In this document: positions 42,729 through 55,500 of the stretch, one piece after another | Numbering within the stretch: the first letter of the stretch is position 1 | Layout of the letters: each line of letters begins with the position of its first letter | Assembly (NCBI GenBank): GCA_965276005.1 | Contig: OZ254962.1 | Span: forward strand, 744,001-808,000 | Source of the DNA: G965232465 sp965276005 | Lineage (GTDB): Bacteria; Pseudomonadota; Alphaproteobacteria; JAQWUY01 | Reading direction: 5' to 3' | Length of the DNA: 64,000 nt | Notes under the pieces: generated by a model | The model's input: only the letters and a program-made list of their open reading frames with translations | The model's database searches: none | What the model was told of the DNA's origin: nothing | Position numbers and translations under genes: made by a program

Positions 42729-45700
42729 TTATAACAGTGCCGTATGGGTACGGGCGGTTTTACGGGTGGGTGTGGGCTGTTGTACGAATATCTGTTTTAA
42801 GGTTTCGTAAAGGTGTTCGTTCAATTCATACAGGGGTACCGCTTGTTGTGCCTTGATGTTGCGTGCCAAAAACGCCATGTCGTATGTAGTGGTGTATTTG
42901 GCTTTATATGTTACCTTTTGGGGGACGGGCGTGTTAAAGATGGTGCGTACGGGCGGTGTCTGTAACGGGTAGGAAATCGCCCACATGTCGATACCGTTTA
43001 AATAAGCATATAAGCCGCTGTTAAAGATGGTGTCGATACTGCCAACGGGGGCAGTGGGGGCGGTGGGGACGGTGGGGACAGTAGCAGCACCGCCCGCACC
43101 AGCAGCACCAGCACCGCCTGCAGCACCAACACCAGCACCAGCAGCACCAGCACCAGCGGCAGCACCAGCAGCGGCAGCACCGCCACCGATACCGCCCACA
43201 GCTATGGCAACGCCGGCACCTACCAATACGACAGCCGCCGCACCACCAGCACCGCCGCCACCGCCGCCACCGCCGCTATTGGGGGTGTTGCTTAAATCTT
43301 TATCACCATTGGGGTTTCTCTCGTCACTTTTGCTACTGCTGTATATAAAACCAGATTTTTGGCTATCGCTAACGCCATTCGTATAAAACGCTGTGCTTTT
43401 GTCGTGTGTTAAATCGTATTGGGTAAAGGGGCGCGCTATCCCCCCCATAGTGTTATCCGCATGGGTTTTTGTCCATACCAAGTAGCGCCCACTTGTTACA
43501 GATAAGGCATTACTGTCCGAATTGTTGGTAAATTTGTCTGCCACCAATTCGATACCTACAGCTCCCGATGCAAGGCTGGCACCTTTGGAAGTGATTCGAC
43601 CACCGCTCAGAATGATAATTTCCGAATCATTATTACCATCGGTTGTCCCCGAGTGTATAATACTGACCCGTTTACCGTCCGCTTTGTATACGGTGATGTT
43701 ACCCGTTTGTTTTTTGCTAGCAATAGCACCGCTGCCGCCCGTCAGCATTTTGACAAACACATCCCCACTGTCCGCAGATATGGTTGTACCTGTGGCAACG
43801 GTGATTTCGGCTTTGCCTGTGTCCCGATATCTTACATCCGATTTACCATCATCGTTGTATGCACCTCTCACATAACTGGTGTTATTGGCTTTTAACACAA
43901 GCCCACCAGCAACTGTTACATCGGCATTAATGGCAATCGACCGCCCAGCGATTAAAGTTAATGTACCTTGTGTGGCGGTTATAGTATGGTTTATAACAAT
44001 ATCATTACTGGCAACAATTTGTAAGTTTCCACCCCCATTTAATCGGTTTTGCAATCCTGCCACATCGATAACATCAGGTATATTTATCAAGTACACCGCC
44101 CCATCATTGCCACCCCCATCGTCATCGGCAAAAGCCCCTACAGCCAATTTTTTACCGTTACCGCTTAACGATACACTCCAACCAAAAATATCAACAGGAT
44201 CTAAAAATATTCTGTCGTGAGCATGTGACAGTTTTTCTGCTTGCGTAACAGTTTCCCCCCAATTCTCCCAAGGCTTCTTAAGTGTATACAAATACACCGC
44301 CCCCCTGTCAAATTTTCCATCACCCGGAGCTCCCACCGCCAATTTGCTGCCATCACTGCTTAAAGAAACCCCAAAACCAAAATGATCTTTGTTATTGAGT
44401 GCAACCTTAAATAATTTACCACTATCACCATTGTTATCAGACAATTTTTTCACTTGCGTAATGGTATCCCCCCAGTCCGATCCAGTAACCGTATACAAAT
44501 ATACCGCCCCCCTGTCAATCCCCCCATCGTCATCACCAATCGCCCCCACAGCCAACTTGCTTCCACCACTACTTAGCGATACACTCCAACCAAAATGATC
44601 TTCATTATCGAGTGTAACCCTAAATTTACCACTACTACCATTGTTATTAGACAATTTTTTCACTTGCGTAACGGTATCCCCCCAGTCCGATCCGGCAACT
44701 GTGTACAAATACACCGCTCCCCTATTGGCTTTGTTGTCTCCCCCCCCATCGTCATCACCGACAGCCCCCACAGCCAACTCGCCCCCACCACTACTTAGCG
44801 ATACACTAAAACCAAAACCATCTCTATGTTCTAAGGATACTTTCTCATGGGAATCAGACAATTTTACCGTTTTAGTAACCTTTTGTCCCCAAGACGACCC
44901 GGCAACTGTAAATAAATACACCGCCCCCTTATTCCAACCCCCATCATCATCAGCGGGAGTCCCCACCGCCAATTTGCTGCCATCACCACTTAACGATACA
45001 CTAAAACCAAACCCATCATCATTATCTAGATCTAGGGATATGTCGCTATCGGCATCAGACAATTTTCTTACTTGCGTAACCGTTTGCCCGAAAGACGACT
45101 CAGTAACCGTATACAGATACACCGCCCCCCGATCGCTATTCATACTGTTACCCTCCGTATCATCCCAAGTAGCCCCCACAGCCAATTTGCTACCATCATT
45201 ACTCAGCGACACACTGCTGGCAAAACCGTGTTCACGAAAAGGGGATACGCTGTCATCGAAATTAGACAATTTTTTCTTTTGCGTTACCTTGCTGCCCCAT
45301 GTGGCACCAGATGCACTAGATTTACCAATAATATACAAATACACCGCCCCACTTGCCGATACCCCGTCGTCGTCCCCATATGCCCCAACAACCAATCTCG
45401 CTCCGTCATTACCTGCCCCATCACCGCTTAACGATACACTGGAGCCAAAATAATCGTTATTGTCCAAAGAAATAGTGCCAGATGATAGAGCTGCCCCATG
45501 CGAAAGTTTTACCGCTTGTGTAACAGCACTTCCCCAAGGCGACCCGGCAACCGTATACAAATACACCGCCCCCCGTAAATTGCCACCATCACCATCATCG
45601 GGAACCCCCACAGCCAACTTGCTCCCATTATCGCTTAATGATACACTATGCCCAAACTCATCACCATCGTCCAAAGAAACAATGCCATTGTTCCCATTTG

Positions 45701-48700
45701 CAAGTTTTATAGATGCCCCATGCGAAAGTTTTACCGCTTGTGTAACAGCACTTCCCCAAGGCGACCCGGCAACCGTATACAAATACACCGCCCCTCGATT
45801 CGTACCCCCGTCGTCATCCCAATTTGCACCCACAGCCAACTTGCCGCCATCATCGCTTAACGATACACTAATACCAAACCAATCATTGTCGTCCAAAGAA
45901 ATAGTGTCATTGTTCCCATTTGCAAGTTTTATAGATGCCCCATGCGAAAGTTTTACCGCTTGCGTTACCTTGCTGCCCCATGTGGCACCAGATGCACCAG
46001 ATTTATCAATAAGATACAAATACACCGCCCCTCGATTTGCACTTAAATCACTACCCCCATCGTCATCACCACTAGCCCCGACAGCCAATTTGCTACCATC
46101 ATTACTCAGCGATACACTACTACCAAAACTATCATAATCGTCCAAAGAAATAGTGTCATTGTTCCCATTTGCAAGTTTTATAGATGCCCCATGCGAAAGT
46201 TTTACCGCTTGTTTAACCGTTTGCCCCCAAGACTTTCCAGATTCAGTAAGTGTATACAGATACACCGCCCCTTGGTCATCCCCCGCACCGTCATCCCCTA
46301 CAGCCCCCACCGCTAGCTTTGTGCCATCACCGCTTAACGATACACCCCAACCAAAGTTATCACCATCGCTTAAAGATACCTCCGCATGGAAATCAGACAG
46401 CTTTACCACTTGCTTAACCGTCTGCCCCCAAGACGACCCACCAACCGTATACAAACGCACCGCCCCTCGATTACCAACCCCACCCCCGTCGTCATCGCCA
46501 CGAGCCCCTACCGCCAGCTTGCTACCGTCATTGCTTAACGATACACTATTACCAAATCTATCATCCTTACTTAAGGATAATCTGGTGTAAAAATTAGACA
46601 GCTTGGTTGCTTGCGTTACGGTTTTCCCCCAAGACGACCCAGCAACCGTATACAAATACACCGCCCCTTGGTTTTTCTCTTGTGTCGGACCATCGTCATC
46701 ACCAGACGCCCCCACCGCCAATTTACTGCCATCGGCACTTAACGATACACTGATACCAAAATTGTCCCCATTATCGGATACGCTAGCATGGAACCGAAAC
46801 GGTTTTACCGCTTGGGTAACGGTCGACCCAGCAATCATATACAGATACACTGTCCCCAAATCGGTGCCGCCGCCGTCGTCGCCGTATGCCCCCACAGCCA
46901 ATTTTTTACCATCACCGCTGAGCGATACACTGGTGCCAAAAAAATCGCTATTTTTTAGGGATACTTTGGCGTGGGTATTAGACAGCTTTACCGCTTGGGT
47001 AACGGTCGACCCAGCAATCGTATACAGATACACCGCCCCACTATCCGCTTCTCCATCGTCATCACCACTAGCCCCCACAGCCAGTTTGCTGCCATCACCG
47101 CTGAGCGATACACTGTCGCCGAAGCTGTCGCCATTATCTAGGGATATGCTGCTATGGAACTGAGACAATTTTACCACTTGGGTAACGGATTGACCCCAAG
47201 ACGACCCGGCAACTGTATACAGATACACCGCCCCCCGTAAATCGCCGCCATCGTCGTCGCCATTAGCCCCCACCGCCAATGTGTTACCATTACCGCTTAA
47301 CGATACGCTATAGCCAAAATTATCGTTGTCTTTTAAGGTGATTTTCGGGTGGGAATCAGACAATTTTACCGCTTGCGTAACGGTTTGCCCCCAAGGCGAC
47401 CCAACAATCGTATACAAATACGCCGCCCCCCGTGAATCGCCGCCATCGTCATCGCCGTATGCCCCCACAGCCAACTTGCTACCATCAATGTTTAACGACA
47501 CGCTATAGCCAAAATAATCGTTGTCTTTTAAGGAAATACGGGCGTGGTTACTCAGCGATACGCCAGGGTGGGAATCGGATATTTTTACCGCTTGGGTGAC
47601 GGTTTGCCCCCAAGGCGACTGGGCAACTGTATATAGGTATACCGCCCCTTTCTTATCGCCCCCGCTGTCATCATGGGGTGCCCCCACAGCCAATTTTTTA
47701 CCATCGCCACTGAGCGATACACTGCGGCCAAAAATATCGCCTTCTTTTAGACCCATACCGTCATAGGCACGGGCAAACTTTTTTATCTGTCCCAAAGCGG
47801 ATGCCCATGCTGTGGTGGCATTTTTCGGATCGAGTAAAATCACCCCGTTACCCGCTTGCACCCGTTTTAAACCGAAGCTCTCAACGGTTTTTTTAGCCGA
47901 TATTTCCACCGCCCCGCCACCAGTGCTACCGGTGGCGTCGATAGCCGCATAAGTGTTGGTGGTGTGATCCGCCCATACAATCGCCGTGCCGCCCGTACCC
48001 GATGTAGACGACACATCGACGCTTACCCCCGTACCTAGCGACATTTTGCCGGTACGGACAAGACCGCTGTTATCCGCCCAACGGCTTACAAATAGGTGTT
48101 GGGTATTTTTGTCGAGTTGGCTGGTTTTTGGGTCGTATGCCCCGCCTTGAAACGCCCCGCCCAGACGAATCCGTCCGCCTTGTGTCTTGCCCGTTGCGGA
48201 TAGGGTACCAGACAACAGACCGACCAAACCGTCTTTATTGCTGATGTCGATGTATCCACCGCTACCGTCCGTACTGTCGGCTTGAAAATCCGCAGAGCCT
48301 AGTATTTTTGTACCACTTTTGCCCAAACCGCCAATAAACGACACCTTGCCGCCGCCCGTTCGTCCCGATACGGCGAAACGGGTACTAGCGTTTAGGTTTG
48401 CCCCGTGTTGTAACGATACTTTAATGGTTCCTCCAATACCATTTTGTGCCACTGCAGACACCGTACCGCTGCTGTCGATCGAATCGCTGTCGATGGTAAT
48501 AGTCCCCGCATTGCCATAGTCCGCATCGGCACTAATGCGTCCGTTGCCGGTAATGCCCAACGCACCGCCACTGATCGATATACCCCCATCTATCGAAGAT
48601 ACGGTGTTTGCCGCTACAATACCATCGATCGAAATCGTTTGTCGCAAAATATCGGAGGCATTGGCAACGGTTATATCGATAAATCCGCCCCGTGATTCGA

Positions 48701-49403
48701 TGGTGCCGCCTAAGTCAAGGGTGGCAGAAACTTTGTTACCTTGCGAATCGGTTAGGGTGTCCCACTTATCCGTAGGCACCTCGACCCGCAAAAAATCGCT
48801 GTTGCCAAACGACATGACAATTTTTTCACCGCCGCCAAACCCGACTTTACCCACATGGGCTCGCACCGTGCCATCGTTTTTCACCGCCCCGCCCAGCAAC
48901 GCCACAAAACCGCCATCATCGACCGAAATATGCCCCTGATTGGTAACAACGCCATTTTTACCGTTTTTGGTAAATGTATAATCGCCATTCAAAAAATCAT
49001 TGTCATCTATATCGACAGTCGAGGCAACAAAATTGCCTGTGTCGATAACACCATCGGCAGTAATCATAATACCATTGGGGTTAATCAAAAACACACTACC
49101 GTTGCTATTAATCTGCCCGGCAATGTGCGAAGTAACATCGCCCGTAACCCGGTTCAGAGTTGCCGAATCGTTACTGGGCTGGTTAAAGTTTACCGTGTTG
49201 TCCTTACCCACAGAAAAATTTTTCCAACTGATAATCGCTTTATCAGATTGCTGATTGATGTTCAAGGTGTCGCCGCTGTACTGGATACCCGCCACCCCCT
49301 GTTGCACCGCCCCGCCTTGTGGCAAACCACCAGCAACCCCTACGCCACCAGCACCCAACGCAGACACCGCCAACAAGGCAAATCTCATAGATCTATAAGT
49401 CAT
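42729..49403 (-). CDS. Giant TpsA/FHA-like adhesin 3, intact
   Basis: This protein of about 2,224 residues has a signal peptide (MTYRSMRFALLAVSALGAG) and the same N-terminal module as adhesin 2 (LPQGG, NINQQSDKAIISWKNFSVGK, NPNGIMITADG). About 18 FG-GAP repeats occupy residues 540-1775 (FGxSVSLSGDGSKLAVGAxGDD). A second beta-helix-like part with LIAGRSIAINADVTV follows. A Gly-rich run and a long Ala/Gly/Pro linker precede the hydrophobic VVLVGAGVAIAVGGIGG and the conserved C-terminal domain. GAGG stands before ATG 49403; a GTG three bases earlier is possible. No homopolymer interrupts the frame, so this copy should be expressed as written. TpsA proteins are exported through an outer-membrane TpsB pore, which is not in this window. 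Confidence 0.82.
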   Translation of the reverse strand: MTYRSMRFALLAVSALGAGGVGVAGGLPQGGAVQQGVAGIQYSGDTLNINQQSDKAIISWKNFSVGKDNTVNFNQPSNDSATLNRVTGDVTSHIAGQINSNGSVFLINPNGIMITADGVIDTGNFVASTVDIDDNDFLNGDYTFTKNGKNGVVTNQGHISVDDGGFVALLGGAVKNDGTVRAHVGKVGFGGGEKIVMSFGNSDFLRVEVPTDKWDTLTDSQGNKVSATLDLGGTIESRGGFIDITVANASDILRQTISIDGIVAANTVSSIDGGISISGGALGITGNGRISADADYGNAGTITIDSDSIDSSGTVSAVAQNGIGGTIKVSLQHGANLNASTRFAVSGRTGGGKVSFIGGLGKSGTKILGSADFQADSTDGSGGYIDISNKDGLVGLLSGTLSATGKTQGGRIRLGGAFQGGAYDPKTSQLDKNTQHLFVSRWADNSGLVRTGKMSLGTGVSVDVSSTSGTGGTAIVWADHTTNTYAAIDATGSTGGGAVEISAKKTVESFGLKRVQAGNGVILLDPKNATTAWASALGQIKKFARAYDGMGLKEGDIFGRSVSLSGDGKKLAVGAPHDDSGGDKKGAVYLYTVAQSPWGQTVTQAVKISDSHPGVSLSNHARISLKDNDYFGYSVSLNIDGSKLAVGAYGDDDGGDSRGAAYLYTIVGSPWGQTVTQAVKLSDSHPKITLKDNDNFGYSVSLSGNGNTLAVGANGDDDGGDLRGAVYLYTVAGSSWGQSVTQVVKLSQFHSSISLDNGDSFGDSVSLSGDGSKLAVGASGDDDGEADSGAVYLYTIAGSTVTQAVKLSNTHAKVSLKNSDFFGTSVSLSGDGKKLAVGAYGDDGGGTDLGTVYLYMIAGSTVTQAVKPFRFHASVSDNGDNFGISVSLSADGSKLAVGASGDDDGPTQEKNQGAVYLYTVAGSSWGKTVTQATKLSNFYTRLSLSKDDRFGNSVSLSNDGSKLAVGARGDDDGGGVGNRGAVRLYTVGGSSWGQTVKQVVKLSDFHAEVSLSDGDNFGWGVSLSGDGTKLAVGAVGDDGAGDDQGAVYLYTLTESGKSWGQTVKQAVKLSHGASIKLANGNNDTISLDDYDSFGSSVSLSNDGSKLAVGASGDDDGGSDLSANRGAVYLYLIDKSGASGATWGSKVTQAVKLSHGASIKLANGNNDTISLDDNDWFGISVSLSDDGGKLAVGANWDDDGGTNRGAVYLYTVAGSPWGSAVTQAVKLSHGASIKLANGNNGIVSLDDGDEFGHSVSLSDNGSKLAVGVPDDGDGGNLRGAVYLYTVAGSPWGSAVTQAVKLSHGAALSSGTISLDNNDYFGSSVSLSGDGAGNDGARLVVGAYGDDDGVSASGAVYLYIIGKSSASGATWGSKVTQKKKLSNFDDSVSPFREHGFASSVSLSNDGSKLAVGATWDDTEGNSMNSDRGAVYLYTVTESSFGQTVTQVRKLSDADSDISLDLDNDDGFGFSVSLSGDGSKLAVGTPADDDGGWNKGAVYLFTVAGSSWGQKVTKTVKLSDSHEKVSLEHRDGFGFSVSLSSGGGELAVGAVGDDDGGGDNKANRGAVYLYTVAGSDWGDTVTQVKKLSNNNGSSGKFRVTLDNEDHFGWSVSLSSGGSKLAVGAIGDDDGGIDRGAVYLYTVTGSDWGDTITQVKKLSDNNGDSGKLFKVALNNKDHFGFGVSLSSDGSKLAVGAPGDGKFDRGAVYLYTLKKPWENWGETVTQAEKLSHAHDRIFLDPVDIFGWSVSLSGNGKKLAVGAFADDDGGGNDGAVYLINIPDVIDVAGLQNRLNGGGNLQIVASNDIVINHTITATQGTLTLIAGRSIAINADVTVAGGLVLKANNTSYVRGAYNDDGKSDVRYRDTGKAEITVATGTTISADSGDVFVKMLTGGSGAIASKKQTGNITVYKADGKRVSIIHSGTTDGNNDSEIIILSGGRITSKGASLASGAVGIELVADKFTNNSDSNALSVTSGRYLVWTKTHADNTMGGIARPFTQYDLTHDKSTAFYTNGVSDSQKSGFIYSSSKSDERNPNGDKDLSNTPNSGGGGGGGGAGGAAAVVLVGAGVAIAVGGIGGGAAAAGAAAGAGAAGAGVGAAGGAGAAGAGGAATVPTVPTAPTAPVGSIDTIFNSGLYAYLNGIDMWAISYPLQTPPVRTIFNTPVPQKVTYKAKYTTTYDMAFLARNIKAQQAVPLYELNEHLYETLKQIFVQQPTPTRKTARTHTALL
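44080..47780 (-). repeat. About 18 tandem FG-GAP-encoding repeats in adhesin 3
   Basis: Units of about 190-220 bases, more diverged in DNA than in adhesin 1. Three units near 45700, 45925 and 46175 share a nearly identical segment encoding KLSHGASIKLANGNN, showing a local recent duplication. Confidence 0.85.
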
Positions 49404-49584
49404 CACTCCCTCACTTTCTTTCCCTATTCAGCCAGACCCCACGCCTCTCACACGCCTCGAATGCCAAATACAACAAAAACCAGCTCTCAACATACCATAA
49501 ATTCAGAAAAAATGCAACAGCAAAAAACGCCGCTGTGCATAACAGACCTATACAGCAGTATATATGGGTTTTGCTGTACAAATA

Positions 49585-52500
49585 TTACACAGGGGCAGTG
49601 CCGTTTGTGGCGACAGCAACAGTTTTATGTGTCGATGCCGATTGCCATACGAATATACTTCTCAAGGTTTCGTACAATCTTTCGTCCATTTCATACAAAG
49701 GCAGTACCTTTTGTGATTTGATGTTATATGCCAACAGCGGCATATCGTATGTGGTGGTGTATTTTACTTTATAGTGTGGTTGTGCTGGTTGAACAGTATC
49801 AAACACCGATGCCCGAAGCGGTTTTAGGGTCGGTTGATATATCGCCTGCATATCGACACCCCGCAAGTGGGCGTATATGCCGGTGGTAAAGATGGTATCG
49901 GTACCGCCAATGGGGGCATCGAACCCGCCAGCCGTTGTGGGGGCACCACCACCGCCCAACAGCACAGCACCAGCCCCTAACAATGCCACACCGGCAACGG
50001 CACCGCTGCCGCCGCCATTGTTAGGCGTCGATGTGCGTTGCGTATGGCTACTGTCGCCGCTGTAGCTGAGGGACGATCTGCTATTGCCGCTGCTACTGCT
50101 GGCTCTGTATAGAACATAGGATTTTTCTTTTTTGTTACCCGTGCTTGCGGTGGTATTTGATTGAAAATCGCCTTTGCCTGCATCGTATGTTTTATTATAA
50201 TCGCTAAAGTCATCGCTTATACCGTTTAATGTCACATCTGCAGGGCTTTTTGCCCATATTAAGAACCGTCCTTTGTCGCCATGCCTATCGTCTATTTTTA
50301 AAGCATACCTGTCCGATGTGTTGGTAAACTTCTGTGATGCCAATTCGATAACCACAGCCCCTTTGTTATGGTCGCCTGTGGCGGTTATTTGTCCACCGTT
50401 TCGAATAACAATTTCCGCATCGTTATTGGCGTCTGCTGTCGCTAAGTGTACGATGCTGACCCGTTTACCGTCCACTTTCCACACGGTGATTTTGCCGGTT
50501 TGGGTTTTGTTGGCGGCGGCACCGCCCTTGCCCGTTAGCATCTTGATAAGCACATCACCGCCGCCGCCGGATAGGGTTTTACCTGAGGTGACGGTGATTT
50601 GTGCTTTGCCGCTGTCCCTGTCGTTTAGAGCGAAGCTGTTATCGCTGGCATCATTGGCTTTTAGGGTCAGTCCACCGTTTACTTTTACATCGCCATTGAT
50701 GATAATTGAGCGCCCAGCGATTAAGGTGAGTTTCCCCGTACCTGCGGTAGTGATTATGTCGTCATTAATGGTAATATCGTTGCTGGCGACAATTTTTATA
50801 TCTGTCCCGTATGCCAGTTTGCGTTTGATCGACGCCACATCCGAGTCCGATTCAGCCAAGTCGAACACATACAACGCCCCTTCATTGTCATATTTTTTAC
50901 CGTTGGCACGGGGGGCACCCACCACTAAGTTATTGCCATCGCCGGTCAAGGCAACCGCAAACCCGAATCTGGTGTTCGAATAGCGTAAAGAAACACCGCT
51001 TCCATCGTGTATTTTAAGCAGGGACACTACTGTACTGCCCCAAGTTGTGCTGCCCACATCAAATACATATACGGCACCGGTATTCCACCTATTGGGGGCG
51101 TCTTCGCCCCAAGCCCCCACCGCTAATTTTGCCCCGTCATCACTCAAAGAAACGCTGGCACCAAAATAATCGTAGTGCGATAAGGCAACACCCGCCCCGT
51201 CCCCGATGGTATTTTGTAACGATAGGGATTTTCCCCAGCCTGCATCTGTTGTACCTATGCTAAACAGGTACACTCTGCCTTTGTAGCCCGACCGCCCTAA
51301 GGCACCGACCGCCAATTTCGACCCATCGCCACTTAACGCAACGCTTTGCCCAAATTGTTCGCCATACTGTATGGATAGGGTTTGGGAACTTCCCACCCTA
51401 TCCCCATGTCCGTATGTTGCCGACAATCTAAACGAATCATTGTCGGCAATAGTGTACAATTTTACCACCCCCCGATGGTATGCCTTAGTGTCGTCATAGG
51501 GGACGCCGATGGCGACTTTTTTGCCATCGCCACTGATGGCAACCGATGTGCCAAAGTGCCCATTGGTTTTGGAACTTATTTTGCTGAGTTGTCGCAAATC
51601 GCTCCCCCATTGGCTGCCGCCGACACGGAATAAATACGCCGCCCCATAATTTTCGCCATTTGTATCATCATGCGAAACACCGACCACCAATCGACTACCA
51701 TCGTGATTTAAGGCAACGCCGGATCCGAACCTGTCTATATCTTGCAACGATACTTTATTGCCGTGTGCGATTTTTGCGGTGTAGTATACATTGTCACCAA
51801 AATGTGCCCCACCGTTAAGTTCAAATAGGTACACCGCCCCCCGGTTGGTACCGCCCGTATCGTTAAATTCGGCACCGACCGCCATTTTTGTCCCATCGCC
51901 GCTGAGGGCAACGGATCTGCCGAATCCTTCGTTGCGGGTAAGGGATAGATTTTGCCTTTTGAACACTTTATTTACTTGGCTAATCGCAACTGCAATATCA
52001 TTTGTGGCAACTGCTTTATTTGTTTGGGTAACTGTTGTTCCCCATCCCTTATCGTTGCTAACAGTATATGTATATACAGTGCCTGCATTGTAACCATTGC
52101 TATCGTCTGCTGAGGCACCTACCACCAATTTAAGTCCATCACCACTTAGGGCAACGGCACTGCCGAATTTATCGCCGGTGGATCCGATAATGTTTTGCGG
52201 TTCGGGTATGGTACCGCCCCAATTCGCCCCCGTATTTAGGGTAAACAAGTATACCGCACTTTTGATAGAATCGCTACCAATGGCACCGACTGTCAATTTG
52301 CTGCCATCGGCACTTAACGCTACAGAGCTGCCAAACCGCCCCGCTTGCACTAGGGAGAGTCCGTCAACGCCATCGGCAAGTTTTTTTGTTTGGGTAACCT
52401 TACCGCCCCATGTGGCACCTGCCACCGTAAACAAATATACCGCCCCCGTATTGTCGCCGCCCGTATTGTCCCAATAGGCACCGACCGCTAGTTTACCACC

Positions 52501-55500
52501 ATCGGCACTTAACGCCACAGAGCCGCCAAAAACATCGTCCTTAGCTAAGGTGAGCCCGTCACTGCCATGGGCTATCTTTTTTGCTTGGCGTACTGTACTG
52601 CCCCATGTATTGCCGCCGATACTAAACAAATATACCGCCCCCTCATAAGCGGATCCGCCGGTGTTATCGCCTTTGGCACCGACCGCTAATTTGCCGCCAT
52701 CGGCACTTAACGCTACGGCACTGCCAAACTCATCATCAGCGGCTAAGGTGAGCCCCGCCGCCCCATCAGCAATCTTTTTTGTTTGCCGTACTGTACTGCC
52801 CCATGTGCTATCACTCCCCTCGATACTAAACAAGTACACCGCCCCCGCATCGGTGTTGCCACTGTTATCAAGGGCGGCACCGACCGCTAGTTTGCTGCCG
52901 TCCGCACTTAACGCTAGCGCACTGCCAAACCCGTCATGGGGGGATAAGACAAGCCCGGCGACCCCATGTACAATCTTGGTTTTTTGGCTAAGCGTGCTGC
53001 CCCATGTGGCATCGTCGCCGGCGGTGGCACCGTCGACACTAAACAGATACACCGCCCCTGTGTTGTTGCCGCCGGTCTCATCGCCCACAGCCCCCACCGC
53101 TAAATACTTACCGTCTTTACTTAACGCCACAGAGCTACCAAACGCATCGTGGGAAGTTACAGACAGCTTATCGACAATATTTTTGCCGGTTTTGGTACCC
53201 TTACCGCTCCATGCACCCCCCTCTGTAACGGTAAATGTATATATGGTGCCGGCGTTGGAACCGCTGGTATTATCGCCTTTGGCACCGACCACCAGTTTGG
53301 TACCATCGCCCCGTAGAACAACGCCGGTGCCAAAAGAATCGCCTTTTTGTAAGGAAACGCCCGCTCCATCGGCAATTTTAGTGATATAGGCAACATCTCC
53401 CCCCCATGCGCTGGAACCCTCATCGACTCGTAACATATATACCGCCCCTGTGTTTGCATCGCTGCCATAGGCACCGACCGCTAGTCTGTTGCCGTCATGG
53501 CTCAGCGATAGGCTGCTGCCAAAAGCATCGCCTGTGTTTAAAGACAGCTGTACCCCATCGGCAATTTTGGCAGTGTTGGTAACAGTGGCAGTATCGACGA
53601 CAAACAAGTATACCACCCCGGCACCATCACCAGAGGCACCTACTGCCAATCTAGTGCCAACGCCATCGAAGGCGACAGCCGAGCCAAAATTGCCATTCGC
53701 ACTTAGGGACACCCCCGAACCCCCATTTATTTTATGGGATTGGGTAACCGTCCGCCCCCATGTGCTGCCGCCAACAGTGAATATATATACCGCCCCGGCA
53801 TTATTTGCCCCTGTATCATCGCCGGATGCCCCCACCGCCAATCTCGACCCGCTGCTATTCAAGGCAACCGCTGAGCCAAAATTGTCGCCTGTACTCAACG
53901 ACAACCCCGCTGTTGCCGTAACCAGCTTGTTTGTTTGTGTAACAGCCCTGCCCCATCGGCTGCCGCCAATGGTAAACGCATACACCGCCCCTTTGCCGGA
54001 ATGGGTACCACTGGCACCGACCACTAGCCTCGTACCATCATCGCTGAGGGCAACAGCCGACCCAAATGTGTCGCCACCACTTAGCGTAACACCATTGCCA
54101 TCAGCAATAACACGGGTATACAAAACATCGGTGCCCCACGCCTTCGTAAGGGTATTGACTTCGAATAGGTACACCGCCCCTTTGTTGTTATACTGTGTCG
54201 CCCCTACCGCTAATTTGGTGCCGTCATCGCTGAGGGCAACGGCACTGCCAAACGCCCCGCCGGCTTTTAAATTTAACGGATTTTGATGGGTTATTAGCCG
54301 CTGTGTAGCAACGGCACTGCCCCACGAATTGCCCGATAGTCTCAGTAAATACACCGCCCCCCGTTTGTTGCCGCCGCTGTCGTCATCGACCGCCCCCACC
54401 ACCAATTGGGATCCGTCCGCATTTAACGCCACAGAATAGCCAAATTTATCCACATCGGACAGCGACACACCCGCCCCGTGCGTAATTCTGCGGTTTTGGC
54501 TAATTGTCTCGCCCCATGTGGATCCGCTAATGGTAAATAAATATACAGCTCCTAAATTCTGCCCAGCTGTGTCGTCATATATGGCACCTACCGCCAATTT
54601 GCTACCGTCATCGCTCAAAGCAACAGAGCCGCCAAAAAAATCATTTTTATTGAAGTTCAAGGTTATATCGCCCGCTGCACTGGATACCACAGTACCATCG
54701 GTAATTTCAGCAGTGTGTTTGATGCTTTTTCCCCATGCGGCACCGCTGAGGGTAAACAAATGCACCGCCCCTCTCCTGTTACTGGTACCTTCGGCACCCA
54801 CCGCTAACTTCGACCCATTGGCACTCAAAGCCACAGAATATCCAAACGAATCATAAGACGATAGGGTAAGCCCGCCCGTACCGTGTACAATCCGTCCTAC
54901 AAAAGTGCGATAGGAATATATCTTGTCGCCCGCTACATACCTGATGACATAGCTATCCCCCTCAGGGAAAGAAACCATCCTTCCTCGAGTATATGCCTCA
55001 TCTCCCCAATTTTTGCTGTTGCCCGACAAGGTAAACAACGACACAGATCCCGCATTATGGACATAACTGGCGTCATCTGGTTGCCCCCCGTTATCATGGC
55101 TTTCACCGATTGCCAATTTGCTGGCGTCATCACTCAGGGCAACGCTGGTGCCGAAATACCCATCGCCCCCGCTTTCTATGGTGGTGGTTCTGGTAACGCT
55201 TCTGCCCCACACGCTGTCGTCCACAGAAAACAGCAACACCCTGCCTGATCCGGGTGCAACCTTAGAGCTTTTATCCACATACGGCATGCCCACAGCCAAC
55301 CTAGTCCCATCGGCATTAAACGCCACAGATTTACCAAATTGTGCGTTGCGTTGTTTGACATTAACACCGGATCCATAGGCGATTTTATACACTTGCGACA
55401 AAGACCTCCCCCAACTCGATCCCTTGCCATCAACGGTAAATAAATATACGGCACCGTTATCGGTTGCCCCGGTATCGTCGAACCTTGCCCCTACCGCTAA

